Below, piece after piece: positions 9,601-16,847 of a DNA stretch of 36,746 nucleotides. The stretch covers positions 1 through 36,746 of the forward strand of contig JASLJC010000098.1 of NCBI GenBank assembly GCA_030152585.1, in the 5' to 3' direction. The notes below the pieces were generated by a model. The model saw only the letters and a program-made list of their open reading frames with translations. It was not told where the DNA came from and made no database searches. Both the position numbers and the translations under genes were made by a program. Origin of the DNA: Savagea sp. Lineage in GTDB: Bacteria > Bacillota > Bacilli > Bacillales_A > Planococcaceae. Positions within the stretch are counted from its first letter, which is position 1, and every line of letters starts with the position of its first letter.

Positions 9601-9639
9601 ACTCGCACGTGTCATGAGCTGTGGATACATGAGCGTCAT
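6598..9639 (-). CDS. dnaE: DNA polymerase III alpha subunit, DnaE type
   Basis: The second replicative polymerase of low-GC Gram-positives, which in Bacillus extends RNA primers before handing over to PolC. It has 1013 residues, somewhat shorter than the Bacillus subtilis protein. The catalytic aspartates are present: Asp369 and Asp371 in PDIDVDF, and Asp521 in GFVKFDVLGL. The palm begins near LTGPGRGSSASSLVAYGL, with the fingers and tandem helix-hairpin-helix region after about 620. A C-terminal OB fold lies at about 915-990 (FGKIEEIRTVRTKNGEEMAF). The N-terminal PHP domain is degenerate: the usual HxH and TDHG motifs are replaced (LMTRASLLES, VALVHPTMYG). The start at 9639 has an AAGGAGG site; the longer frame to 9738 would run into nrnA. 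Proofreading would have to come from elsewhere. Confidence 0.95.
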   Translation of the reverse strand: MTLMYPQLMTRASLLESTISLSTLAPLLKERGARFVALVHPTMYGVREFYETLKDVCAVGIGLQIRVERDGEKDDLVLYAQNEKGYANLLKLSSAAMTQPGHVLPFHWYTAYCTDCITVFPLNESSWKNNEDDAIQRYVMQLPDMTFRLSVHRMNGRDEEVERRAKEWSEQWSIPVMATLQSRYIREEDRAAYKVAQAIKQNEKVKDVTIPFQSAHLWTEEEWYKVFEDEIEWVEEMHETLNACALELSFGSPPRLPTYPFIEETNKKEIVSKRVRERLERENRWDERYEKRLQRELTVIEKMGFIDYFLIVAAMIQEANEQGILTGPGRGSSASSLVAYGLSITDVDPIEYHLVFDRFLNEQRVSLPDIDVDFEDDRRIQVLQMIEAKYGKEHVAQIATYGTLSMKAILRSIFRVYEKPNEEIDTFMALVADQRVRTLSELLKRPVIRQWLLRHREYVPLIEIALQLEGAPRNVSTHAAGIIISPSPLITSLPLQRGNDISWMTQWAMGDVEAAGFVKFDVLGLSNLTFLRRILQIVAPGKNPRHVLATLPLDDAPTYQLFAAGETEGIFQFESRGMQEALQVVQPESFESLYAVNALYRPGPMDSIPSYAARKRGTEKWTTVHPIVQPIVEETYGILIYQEQVMQLAVAVAQFTFAEADLLRRELMKGDEEAIEPYRHRFIEGARTQMSEEKAASLFSEIEQFAQYSFPKSHAVAYSKIAYSLAYFKVHEPLAFYTALLSQSAGDDQKSSTYMQRLKSRGIKVLPPSILQGKRHYEVLNRTTIRVGLSSIKYIPFSFFDRWEEVKRQQNGPFPSIFDWARQMGIDTLNEGVLMRLIDAGAFDDTGQTRDTLRATVPAILSDAAFPTYGHPKWIQPKEERSLLQIVEAERAVLPFYISDHPIAMYRAQEDETYEVIERIKKKTVDTVIQTFGKIEEIRTVRTKNGEEMAFVEIYDETDTISCTIFPKVYKHVSESLHTAQYVGVFGKIDAYRQEKKIIVQQMKFVKRLYESK

Positions 9640-9658
9640 ACGACAACCTCCTTTTCTC

Positions 9659-10609
9659 TTATTGTGAATATTGTTGACATACTGTTTGAATATCTTGAAT
9701 GACAGCGTCTGCTTCTTCCCAGTGATGAATCGAAGCACCTGAAGCTAAACGATGCCCACCACCATTATATTTTGCAGCTATTGTATTAATCGTCGGTCCT
9801 TTGGAACGAAGACGTACACGGATGTACGAATCACTCTCTTCGACGAACATCGCCCAAGCACAAATTCCTTTGACATGACCGAGCGCACCGACGAGTTGAG
9901 ACGTTTCATTTGCTGTTACACCGAAACGTTCTAAAATCGTTCGGTCTACTTTTACGTACGCTGCACCATTTTCGTCCATTACGAAATGTTGATATAAATA
10001 TCCTTGCAACTGTAACAATTTCCGACTCATTTCATACATTGCATCATACAATGCACTTCGGTCAAACGGATAACGAATTAACTCGCCTGCTACGCGAAAC
10101 GTTTCGTTCGTTGTACTTGGAAATAAAAAGCGTCCCGTATCTCCGACAATACCTGCATACAATAAACGAGCTGCTTCTGGTGGAAACGTCCACCCTTTTT
10201 CTTTAGCTCCTTTTTCATACAGTTGATAAATTAACTCAGATGTTGAACTTGCTGACGTATCGACATATACTTCGTCACCATACGGTTCTTCATTCGGATG
10301 GTGATCAATTTTGACGAGATAAGCCGCCTCATCATAATAAGGACTGTCGATTCGATCGGTATTTGCTGTATCTGTTACGATGACGAGTGCATTTTTGTAC
10401 GCTTCTCGTGCAATGTCGTCTTGTGTCGCTAAAAACGACAAACTTTCTTCATGTTGACCGACTGCATAAATCTGCTTTTCGGGATAGTTATGTGCTAAAA
10501 TCATTTTCAAGCCGACTTGTGAACCGTAAGCATCGGGGTCTGGTCGAACGTGACGTGCAATAATAATCGTGTCATATCGTTCAATTGTTTCTAATAATTG
10601 TTTCTCCAT
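9659..10609 (-). CDS. nrnA: Bifunctional oligoribonuclease / pAp phosphatase NrnA
   Basis: DHH-DHHA1 phosphoesterase that degrades very short RNA oligonucleotides (nanoRNA) to mononucleotides and dephosphorylates 3'-phosphoadenosine 5'-phosphate. The 316 residues show ARHVRPDPDAYGS at about 18-30, a metal-binding Asp in VTDTANTDR, the DHH triad at 102-104 (IDHHPNEE), and the substrate-binding GGGHR of the DHHA1 domain near the C-terminus. It is the counterpart of Bacillus subtilis YtqI. dnaE starts 20 bp downstream on the same strand, so the two are very likely cotranscribed; the same pairing occurs in other Bacillales. ATG start, with AGAGGTGA a few bases upstream. Confidence 0.94.
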   Translation of the reverse strand: MEKQLLETIERYDTIIIARHVRPDPDAYGSQVGLKMILAHNYPEKQIYAVGQHEESLSFLATQDDIAREAYKNALVIVTDTANTDRIDSPYYDEAAYLVKIDHHPNEEPYGDEVYVDTSASSTSELIYQLYEKGAKEKGWTFPPEAARLLYAGIVGDTGRFLFPSTTNETFRVAGELIRYPFDRSALYDAMYEMSRKLLQLQGYLYQHFVMDENGAAYVKVDRTILERFGVTANETSQLVGALGHVKGICAWAMFVEESDSYIRVRLRSKGPTINTIAAKYNGGGHRLASGASIHHWEEADAVIQDIQTVCQQYSQ

Positions 10610-10634
10610 AAGTCACCTCTATATTTTATTCATA

Positions 10635-10643
10635 TGCTATACT
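10635..10643 (+). promoter_or_regulatory. Extended -10 promoter of ytpI
   Basis: TGCTATACT is an extended -10 element (TGn plus TATACT). No good -35 box is present. It lies 37 bp before the GTG start of ytpI and in the divergent gap with nrnA. Confidence 0.45.
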
Positions 10644-10680
10644 ATTTTGAAATGTTAGTTTTAGAAAGGATAAATGCATA

Positions 10681-10992
10681 GTGATTGAAATTTTAAAGCC
10701 GTTATTCGTCGGTGGTCTCGTAGCAACACTTCTCATATATTTACTATTACGTCGTAAACGTAACCAAATCATAGAGCACGACAAAGAACGAGCAATGATT
10801 CATAATAGTTCGGCTGGAATAGCGCTTGGTTTTCTTTTAATTTTATTCGGTGCACTTCACTTCGTCTTATTACCTGAAACGACGTGGGTGATGGTCGTAG
10901 CAGGTAGTTTATTTATAATAACAGGGCTTGTCATTATGTTCATGTACTATAAACAACGACGCGAACGTCTCCTAACTTACTCGAAAAAATAA
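10681..10992 (+). CDS. ytpI: YtpI-like small membrane protein
   Basis: 103 residues with three hydrophobic segments at about 7-23, 45-64 and 68-88. Basic stretches (RRKRNQ, KQRRERLLTYSKK) follow the first and third segments and would face the cytosol. Length, layout and position between nrnA and ytoI match the uncharacterised YtpI family of Bacillus; no function is known. The start is taken as GTG at 10681, with AAAGGA 11 bases upstream. The nearby ATG at 10675 is in another frame and stops after four codons. Confidence 0.75.
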   Translation: MIEILKPLFVGGLVATLLIYLLLRRKRNQIIEHDKERAMIHNSSAGIALGFLLILFGALHFVLLPETTWVMVVAGSLFIITGLVIMFMYYKQRRERLLTYSKK

Positions 10993-11018
10993 CTGCTCTT
11001 TAGGGGCAGTTTTTTTAT
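10990..11018. terminator. Bidirectional terminator between ytpI and ytoI
   Basis: AACTGCTC pairs with GGGCAGTT (one G-U pair) around the loop TTTAG, followed by seven T on the plus strand. On the minus strand the same stem is followed by TTATTTTTTC, partly inside the end of ytpI. It serves two convergent genes. Confidence 0.75.
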
Positions 11019-12326
11019 TTATCGGTCGAACATTTGATACATGACGAGTGCTTTTGCAACGACGTCACGTCCTGTGACAAATTCAAAATCGACTTTCATA
11101 AATCGACGACTAATGTGTAAAATATTCGGTTTAATGACGACTTCGCTCCCTAATTGGACGTGCTTCATAAAATAAACCGTCACATTTTCCGGTACTCCTT
11201 CGCTACGATTATTTGCTTTTAATAAACGGCCACTCACTTCTGTAATTAACGTCATAAAAGCACCATATGATAATGAACCGAATTGATTCGTCAATTGTGG
11301 AACGACTGTAAATCTTACAGCATAGCGCTCTCCTTCAATCGACTCGATATGATTTCGAACGATATCGTCGATCGTTTCTCCTTGTTGTGGCTGCTTTTGA
11401 ACCATTTGAAACGCTTTTAAAACGTCTTGTCGACTAATGATTCCGACGAGTTGTCCGTCATCTTCTACAACTGGTGTTAAATGAACACCTTCCCATATCA
11501 TACTATGACCTGCTGATGCGACACTCATTTTTTTCGTCACTGTAACAGGGTTAGCTGTCATAACGTCTCGTACGTATTCGTTTTCTTCCCGACCGACAGC
11601 ATCACGTGATGTCATAATCCCGACGAGTTGATTGTTGTAATCGACGACAGGATAACCGGTATGCGTCGCATTGTCTGTCATTTGATTGAATTGACCAATC
11701 GTTTGATCGGGGTGCAAAACGACTGTTTCTTCTCGAGGAGTCACAATATCTTCGACGAGCAATATTTCTTTTTCAATTAATTGATCATATATCGCACGAT
11801 TCAACATCGTTGCAACCGTGAACGTATCGTAACTCGTTGAAATAATAGGCAAATCGTACTCGTCTGCTAATTGTTTCACTTCTGTTGACGTATCAAATCC
11901 GCCCGTTACGAGAACAGCAGCGCCGATTTGAAGTGCTACTTCGTGAGACTTCGCTCGGTTCCCGACAATTAATAAACTGCCTGCATCAATATAACGACGC
12001 ATATCGTTCAATTGCATAGCACCTATGACAAATTTCGTTAACGTTTTATGTAAACCGTTACGTCCTCCTAACACTTGACCGTCTACTATGTTGACGACTT
12101 CTGCAAATGTTAAACGTTCGATATTTTCTTTTTCTTTTTTTTCGATTCTAATCGTCCCTACTCGTTCAATCGTGTTGACGAGTTTTTGGTTTTCTGCCTC
12201 TTTAATGGCGCGGTATGCGGTTCCTTCACTAACGGACAAAGCACGTGCTACTTGACGAACCGAAATTTTTTCTCCTACCGCTAAACCTTCAATATAACGT
12301 AAAATCCGTTCGTGTTTAGTCGACAT
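11019..12326 (-). CDS. ytoI: HTH-DRTGG-CBS-hotdog regulatory protein
   Basis: 435-residue multi-domain protein equivalent to Bacillus YtoI. In order: an N-terminal helix-turn-helix at about 1-60 (ISVRQVARALSVSEGTAYRAI), a DRTGG domain at about 80-175, two CBS domains at about 190-300 (TGYPVVDYNNQLVGIMTSRDA and HLTPVVEDDGQLVGIISRQDV), and a C-terminal hotdog/thioesterase-like domain at about 320-435. CBS pairs usually bind adenine nucleotides, so it may sense energy state and bind DNA; no target is known. The start at 12326 has AAAGGTGAAATT in front. An ATG seven codons upstream lacks a site. It is monocistronic, with its own promoter and a shared terminator. Confidence 0.85.
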   Translation of the reverse strand: MSTKHERILRYIEGLAVGEKISVRQVARALSVSEGTAYRAIKEAENQKLVNTIERVGTIRIEKKEKENIERLTFAEVVNIVDGQVLGGRNGLHKTLTKFVIGAMQLNDMRRYIDAGSLLIVGNRAKSHEVALQIGAAVLVTGGFDTSTEVKQLADEYDLPIISTSYDTFTVATMLNRAIYDQLIEKEILLVEDIVTPREETVVLHPDQTIGQFNQMTDNATHTGYPVVDYNNQLVGIMTSRDAVGREENEYVRDVMTANPVTVTKKMSVASAGHSMIWEGVHLTPVVEDDGQLVGIISRQDVLKAFQMVQKQPQQGETIDDIVRNHIESIEGERYAVRFTVVPQLTNQFGSLSYGAFMTLITEVSGRLLKANNRSEGVPENVTVYFMKHVQLGSEVVIKPNILHISRRFMKVDFEFVTGRDVVAKALVMYQMFDR

Positions 12327-12359
12327 AATTTCACCTTTTCTTTTCACTCTAAACTTTAT

Positions 12360-12389
12360 AGTATACTATCATTTTTTTGTTTTAGTAAA
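12360..12389 (-). promoter_or_regulatory. Promoter of ytoI
   Basis: Minus-strand TTTACT (12384-12389) and TATACT (12360-12365) with an 18-bp spacer, 34 bp before the ytoI start. Confidence 0.6.
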
Positions 12390-12405
12390 CGGTTCAATCT
12401 TTCAG

Positions 12406-12435
12406 ATGAAAAGCCCCGAACGTGTCGAGGCTTTC
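12406..12435 (-). terminator. Terminator after ytkL
   Basis: On the minus strand AAGCCTCGA pairs with TCGGGGCTT around CACGT, followed by TTTTC. The stem begins within the last codons of ytkL. Confidence 0.75.
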
Positions 12436-12437
12436 GT

Positions 12438-13136
12438 TTACTTTGACATCTTCGTCATTTCGAATTGATCCCCTGGTTTCATCTCGATAGCATCACAGAC
12501 TGATTCAACGAGTGAGAGGAACGTTTGTGGATTTTGACGAATCGGTGGAAACGTATTGTAATGAACAGGTACGACACGCTTTGCTCGAATCCATTTTGCT
12601 GCAGTCGCTGCATCGAGTGGTCCCATCGTAAAATTATCACCAATCGGTAAAAAGGCTAGATCGATATTAAAACGTTCTCCAATTAATTTCATATCGCCGA
12701 ACAACGAAGTATCTCCAGCATGGTAGACCGTCAACCCTTCTGATTGAATGATCATTCCAGCAGGCATGCCAGTATAAATAATATCGCCTTCTTCTGTCGT
12801 ATACGACGAACTATGGAAAGCTTGCGTATACGTTAAACGACCGAATTCAAAATCGTAACTTCCGCCGATATTCATACCATGTGTGTCGAGTCCTTGTTGT
12901 CCGAGATAAATCGCTAACTCGTTCGGTGCAATTACTTTCGCGCCACTCTGTTTTGCAATTTGAACGGTATCCCCGACATGGTCATTATGACCGTGTGTTA
13001 ATAAAATATAATCCGGGTGCTGTTCTTCTACGACTAAATCGGTTAATTCATTTCCTGTAATAAATGGATCAATGATTAATTCAAACTCACCTGTATACAC
13101 TTTAACGATTGAATGTCCGTGATAAGATACTTTCAT
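12438..13136 (-). CDS. ytkL: UPF0173 metallo-beta-lactamase-fold hydrolase
   Basis: 232 residues with the metallo-beta-lactamase fold. Metal ligands are visible as THGHNDHVGD (HxHxDH, about residues 48-53), a histidine in QAFHSSSY, the aspartate in YHAGDTSLFGD, and a C-terminal histidine in VVPVHYNTFPP. This is the UPF0173 pattern; the substrate is unknown, so no reaction should be assigned. ATG start with AGGAGGGG upstream, and its own promoter and terminator indicate a single-gene unit. Confidence 0.9.
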   Translation of the reverse strand: MKVSYHGHSIVKVYTGEFELIIDPFITGNELTDLVVEEQHPDYILLTHGHNDHVGDTVQIAKQSGAKVIAPNELAIYLGQQGLDTHGMNIGGSYDFEFGRLTYTQAFHSSSYTTEEGDIIYTGMPAGMIIQSEGLTVYHAGDTSLFGDMKLIGERFNIDLAFLPIGDNFTMGPLDAATAAKWIRAKRVVPVHYNTFPPIRQNPQTFLSLVESVCDAIEMKPGDQFEMTKMSK

Positions 13137-13174
13137 TTAAACCCCTCCTATCGATAGTTTCCGTCACTTCTTTT

Positions 13175-13203
13175 ATTATCGCTTATTTTTCACATTTATT
13201 CAA
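13175..13203 (-). promoter_or_regulatory. Promoter of ytkL
   Basis: Minus-strand TTGAAT (13198-13203) and GATAAT (13175-13180), 17-bp spacer. Confidence 0.6.
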
Positions 13204-13271
13204 AGCTTAACATTTCTTTTCCTTCTGAATACGAAAGTAAAGCTAATCAGACTGCTTCGTTCATATTCCTC

Positions 13272-13314
13272 ATAAAAAAGAGTAGACTTAAGCTTTTATG
13301 CTCAAGTCTACTCT
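13272..13314 (-). terminator. Terminator after ald
   Basis: A 14-bp stem on the minus strand (AGAGTAGACTTGAG with CTTAAGTCTACTCT, one G-U pair) followed by TTTTTT, 13 bp after the ald stop codon. Confidence 0.85.
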
Positions 13315-13327
13315 AAACTTCCTCTTT

Positions 13328-14440
13328 TTACAGTAACGTAATTGGATCTGTATAGTCGCGATTTTGTGCTTCTGCTACTGCTTTAAATGTAACGTGTCCT
13401 TTGTACGTATTCAATCCTTTGCGTAATGCTTCGTTTTGCATACATGCTGCTTCTAATCCTTTGTTCGCAATTTGTAATGCATACGGTACCGTAACATTCG
13501 TTAAAGCCATCGTTGCTGTACGGGGTACCGCTCCGGGCATATTCGGTACTGCGTAATGAAGAATGCCGTATTTTTCAAATACAGGATCGTCATGGGTCGT
13601 CGGCGTAGAATTTGTTTCAAAAATACCACCTTGGTCAATCGCAATGTCAACGAGAACTGAACCCGGTTGCATCGATTTCACCATACTTTCTGAAACAAGT
13701 TTCGGTGCACGCGCTCCCGGAATTAATACAGCTCCGACGACAAGATCGGAATCTTTGACAGACTGTTCAATATTAAATGGGTTTGAAACGAGCGTCTGAA
13801 TACTATTCCCGAATATTTCATCTAATTCGCGTAAACGCGGTAATGATAAATCAATCACGACGACATCTGCTCCAAGTCCTACTGCTACACGTGCAGCATT
13901 CGCTCCTGCTTGTCCTCCTCCAATGATTGTCACTTTCCCGCGTTCAACACCGGTAACACCAGAAAGTAAAATTCCTTTACCTCCTTTTGTTTTCTCAAGA
14001 AATTGTGATCCAATTTGTGTTGCCATTCGACCTGCTACTTCACTCATCGGTGCTAGTAACGGTAACGAGCGATCTTCTAATTGTACCGTTTCATATGCTA
14101 CACTCGCTACTTTTTTAGTAAGTAACGTTTCGGTTAAACGCTCTTGTTGGGCTAAATGGAAATATGTGAAAACAATTAAATCTTCCCGTAAATAATTATA
14201 TTCTTCTTCAATCGGTTCTTTGACTTTCATCACCATGTCGACGTCCCATGCTTCTTGAGCTGTCGCAACAATTGTTGCCCCTGCTTCTACATATTCTTCA
14301 TCTAAAAAGCTAGAACCTGCTCCTGCATTACTTTGAATATATACGTCATGCCCTGCTTCTGTTAACGTGTAAACACCTGAAGGCGTCAATGCTACACGGT
14401 TTTCGTTGTTTAAAAGTTCTGTCGGTACTCCAATTTTCAT
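13328..14440 (-). CDS. ald: Alanine dehydrogenase
   Basis: NAD-dependent, reversible deamination of L-alanine to pyruvate and ammonia. The 370-residue protein starts MKIGVPTELLNNENRVAL. It has the pyruvate/alanine-binding Lys74 (KVKEP) and catalytic His95 (YFHLA) at the positions known for this family, and a Rossmann segment GGGQAGANAARVAVGLGADV binding NAD. The C-terminal closing segment YAVPNMPGAVPRTATMALTN is also typical. It is monocistronic, with a good ribosome binding site (AAAGGAGA), a promoter and a strong terminator. In Bacillus it is needed to use alanine and for normal sporulation; here it feeds pyruvate beside pyk. Confidence 0.97.
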   Translation of the reverse strand: MKIGVPTELLNNENRVALTPSGVYTLTEAGHDVYIQSNAGAGSSFLDEEYVEAGATIVATAQEAWDVDMVMKVKEPIEEEYNYLREDLIVFTYFHLAQQERLTETLLTKKVASVAYETVQLEDRSLPLLAPMSEVAGRMATQIGSQFLEKTKGGKGILLSGVTGVERGKVTIIGGGQAGANAARVAVGLGADVVVIDLSLPRLRELDEIFGNSIQTLVSNPFNIEQSVKDSDLVVGAVLIPGARAPKLVSESMVKSMQPGSVLVDIAIDQGGIFETNSTPTTHDDPVFEKYGILHYAVPNMPGAVPRTATMALTNVTVPYALQIANKGLEAACMQNEALRKGLNTYKGHVTFKAVAEAQNRDYTDPITLL

Positions 14441-14497
14441 CTTATAATCTCCTTTCGAGTTGTACGCTTTCCTCTAGTAAAGACGTACGTACTTACT

Positions 14498-14526
14498 AGT
14501 ATGTTCGACTTTTCTTCCTTTTTCAA
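14498..14526 (-). promoter_or_regulatory. Promoter of ald
   Basis: Minus-strand TTGAAA (14521-14526) and CATACT (14498-14503) with a 17-bp spacer. Self-complementary words (TACTAGTA, ACGTACGT) lie at and just downstream of the -10 box and could bind a regulator such as AdeR, the known activator of ald in Bacillus; this last point is speculative. Confidence 0.55.
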
Positions 14527-14576
14527 TCGTTAAAATGTCCTTTTTCTGAATTTATTATTAATTTTCTTTGTTTCTT

Positions 14577-14605
14577 TTGTCTTTTAGAATGAAAACCGTT
14601 ACAAT
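14577..14605 (+). promoter_or_regulatory. Promoter of the universal stress protein gene
   Basis: TTGTCT (14577-14582) and TACAAT (14600-14605), 17-bp spacer, 40 bp before the start. It looks like a sigma-A site; I see no sigma-B type GTTTAA/GGGTAT pair. Confidence 0.55.
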
Positions 14606-14645
14606 AGGAATAGTATTACATTACATGAAATTGGAGTGATAGTTT

Positions 14646-15083
14646 ATGTCAACTTACAAACAAATTATCGTCGCTGTTGATGGTTCAGACGAAGCGAAAG
14701 AAGCTTTCAACAAAGCAGTAGAAATTGCTAAACGTAACGAAGGTGCTACAATCCACTTAGCAAACATTATCGATACGCGTTCATACGCTGCAGTTGAAGC
14801 ATACGATCGCTCAATCGTTGAACGTGCTCAAAAACACGCAGAAGAACTTCTCGATGAATATCGTAAAAAAGCAGAAGAAGCAGGCGTTGCAAAAGTAGAA
14901 GCACACGTGAAATACGGTTCACCGAAAACGATGATTTCACGCGACCTTTCAGACGAAGTAGAAGCAGACTTAATCGTTTGTGGTGCGACAGGTTTAAACC
15001 GTGTTGAACGTTTCCTTATCGGAAGTGTTTCTGAAAGTATCGTTCGTTCAGCAACTTGCGACACACTCGTCGTTCGTTCATAA
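14646..15083 (+). CDS. Universal stress protein, UspA family
   Basis: Cytosolic 145-residue single-domain Usp. It begins with the beta strand YKQIIVAVDGSDEAKEAF and has the ATP-binding motif GATGLNRVERFLIGSVSE near the C-terminus (G-x2-G-x9-GS), so it is probably the ATP-binding dimer type. The codons are rich in preferred forms (CGT, GAA, AAC), as in highly expressed genes such as rpsD in this window. The ATG follows GGAGTGATAGTTT. In staphylococci a Usp gene lies between ald and ackA; here it is followed directly by ytxK on the opposite strand. The target of the protein is unknown. Confidence 0.92.
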   Translation: MSTYKQIIVAVDGSDEAKEAFNKAVEIAKRNEGATIHLANIIDTRSYAAVEAYDRSIVERAQKHAEELLDEYRKKAEEAGVAKVEAHVKYGSPKTMISRDLSDEVEADLIVCGATGLNRVERFLIGSVSESIVRSATCDTLVVRS

Positions 15084-15123
15084 TATCGAGCGAAGATTTG
15101 AGACGACCCGTCTCGATTTAAAC

Positions 15124-15170
15124 AAAAGGAAGCCCTTGAGTTATTCAAATCTCAAGGACTTCCTTTTCTT
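15124..15170. terminator. Bidirectional terminator between usp and ytxK
   Basis: A 17-bp stem, AAAAGGAAG-C-CCTTGAG with CTCAAGG-A-CTTCCTTTT, with T-rich tails on both strands. The one mismatch is C-A on the plus strand but G-U on the minus strand, so it is more stable for ytxK transcripts. Confidence 0.85.
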
Positions 15171-15187
15171 ATTGTTTCAATATTTGA

Positions 15188-16093
15188 TTACGATGACCGT
15201 TTACGTTCCTTTTCTCCTTTCGCCCATTCCGCCGCTTGATAGAAAAATCGTTCTGTCGCATCGATTTGATCAAACGAAGGCATCGCTGCAACGTATACTT
15301 CTTTGTCGTATTGACGATGAGGCGTTCGTCTTTGCATCACGATAATACTACGTCCTTCTTCTTCTTTTTTAAATAATGAAGAAGGGAGTTGAAACATCGC
15401 ACGCAATATGGCATCATTTTGTAAAAATTGATGCCATTTTTCAGACGTATCTTGGACGAATAATTGTGTTGGCACAATGAAAATCGCATATCCGTTCTCG
15501 TGCAGTTGACGAATAGAACGTTCGATAAATAATTGATGAATTTGTGCACGTTTTTCTCCCTCACTTAACTTCATTTGAAGCGTTTCATGAGGTAACGGAT
15601 AATACCCTGTCGGAACGTCACTTATAATAAAATCAACATCTTTTATCGGCCAGTCTGTTACGGCATCTTGCATATAAAACTGAACCGGACGTTGTAAAAA
15701 CTCTCCGGTTGCAGCAGCTAGTTGAATGAGCGTTTCATCTCCTTCAATCCCATACGCGGCTACATTTTTCGGTGAAAGTTGAGCGAGTACACTGTAGAGA
15801 AGTTGTCCTGTTCCCGTTCCAACATCGACGAGTGTATCTTTTTCTTCCACCCATTCCTTCATTAAATAACCGATAAATAACCCGATCACTTCCGGCGTCA
15901 TTTGATGATTCGCTTGTATTCCTTCTTTCATCCCTTTTACGACTGCGAGTTGAAGCGCTCTTCTCCTCTCTTCAATCGGTTCTTCTACTCCTTCTTCTAA
16001 CATTTGATAACAACTATGCGTAATCCCTTCTAAATAAAGGGGATATTGTGTAGCAATCGTATCCATTCGTTGAAACAATGTTTCGACTGACAT
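15188..16093 (-). CDS. ytxK: YtxK-like class I methyltransferase
   Basis: 301 residues resembling N6-adenine DNA methylases but without a recognition domain. The SAM-binding motif DVGTGTGQLLYSVL lies at about 89-102, and the motif IV position reads SDVPTGYYP in place of the (N/D)PPY seen in true adenine methylases. The N-terminal helical region precedes it. This is the YtxK family of Bacillus and staphylococci, with no proven substrate; a DNA or RNA/protein methyltransferase is possible. ATG with AAGAAGGAATAG upstream. In Bacillus subtilis ackA precedes and tpx follows ytxK; neither is here. Confidence 0.82.
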   Translation of the reverse strand: MSVETLFQRMDTIATQYPLYLEGITHSCYQMLEEGVEEPIEERRRALQLAVVKGMKEGIQANHQMTPEVIGLFIGYLMKEWVEEKDTLVDVGTGTGQLLYSVLAQLSPKNVAAYGIEGDETLIQLAAATGEFLQRPVQFYMQDAVTDWPIKDVDFIISDVPTGYYPLPHETLQMKLSEGEKRAQIHQLFIERSIRQLHENGYAIFIVPTQLFVQDTSEKWHQFLQNDAILRAMFQLPSSLFKKEEEGRSIIVMQRRTPHRQYDKEVYVAAMPSFDQIDATERFFYQAAEWAKGEKERKRSS

Positions 16094-16127
16094 GCTATTC
16101 CTTCTTTCTCTATTTTACGTATTTTTC

Positions 16128-16156
16128 ATCATACGTTGCTAGTATTTGATTTTCAA
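16128..16156 (-). promoter_or_regulatory. Promoter of ytxK
   Basis: Minus-strand TTGAAA (16151-16156) and TATGAT (16128-16133) with a 17-bp spacer. Confidence 0.6.
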
Positions 16157-16223
16157 CTTTTTTATCGGTACTCGTTGATTTCTCACTCTTTTTCCACTTC
16201 TCCTAATAAAAAAGTATGGAACA

Positions 16224-16267
16224 TAAAAAAGATACTTGAATAAAGTGCATTCAAGTACCTTTTTGGA
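16224..16267 (-). terminator. Terminator after yteJ
   Basis: A stem of AAAAAGGTACTTGAAT with ATTCAAGTATCTTTTTT on the minus strand, ending in a T run, 23 bp after the yteJ stop. Confidence 0.8.
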
Positions 16268-16289
16268 TTTGTCTAACGAATACTTTCGA

Positions 16290-16835
16290 TTAAATCGTCT
16301 CGCCTACCGGTGCTTCTTGATAAGTAGGAGGCAATTGAGGTTCGCGACTTTTCGGCTTTTGCTCAAATGTGTTTTCATGAACGACGACGGTATTTGCAAA
16401 AATATCGTGTAACGCTTCACGTTTCGGCATGAAAACGACGAATAAATAAGGAATGAGCGTATATTTTGAAATAAAACGACCGATTACTTCACGGAAAATT
16501 AAATCTCCCCACGTTAATGTGCCACCTTCAACATTTTCTACACGAATTCCGAACATCATTTTTCCTAACGTTTGTTGAAAATATTTCGTCATGAGTACGA
16601 AATAAAGGAAAAAGACGACGAGCATCGTTAATTTAAACGGGGTAAAAAATAAAAATGACGGATTTGCAATTTCCCATCCCGCAATACGGAAAATGGGCTT
16701 CACGATGAGTCCTCCTAATGCAAAAACGACGATTAAATCCGCTAAGTACGCCCAAAAACGGATCCAAAAACCAGCATATTTCGGACGATACTCCGTCGCT
16801 TCTGTCGGAGTTGTCATACTTTGTTCTACTAACAT
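16290..16835 (-). CDS. yteJ: RDD family membrane protein
   Basis: 181 residues. The RDD domain starts with YAGFWIRFWAYLADLIVVFA (the arginine and aspartate that name the family) and has transmembrane segments at about 27-45, 65-83 and 125-140. The conserved QTLGKMMFGIRV is present between them. The tail after about 150 is polar and proline rich (KPKSREPQLPPTYQEAP). The family is thought to act in small-molecule or ion transport but is mostly untested. It follows sppA with a 12-bp gap, and its ribosome binding site (AAGGAGG) touches the sppA stop codon, so they form an operon, as in Bacillus subtilis. Confidence 0.88.
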   Translation of the reverse strand: MLVEQSMTTPTEATEYRPKYAGFWIRFWAYLADLIVVFALGGLIVKPIFRIAGWEIANPSFLFFTPFKLTMLVVFFLYFVLMTKYFQQTLGKMMFGIRVENVEGGTLTWGDLIFREVIGRFISKYTLIPYLFVVFMPKREALHDIFANTVVVHENTFEQKPKSREPQLPPTYQEAPVGETI

Positions 16836-16847
16836 CTGATGACCTCC

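Noticed and set aside
9045..9617. Long open frame (190 codons) on the plus strand opposite dnaE
   Set aside because: It lies wholly inside a certain gene, has no ribosome binding site and an implausible composition rich in Arg, His, Leu and Ser.
9640..9738. Longer N-terminus for DnaE
   Set aside because: It would overlap the end of nrnA, and AAGGAGG directly precedes the start at 9639.
16290..16835. yteJ and sppA as a possible novel export system
   Set aside because: The pair is a known, conserved operon in Bacillus with a described SppA.
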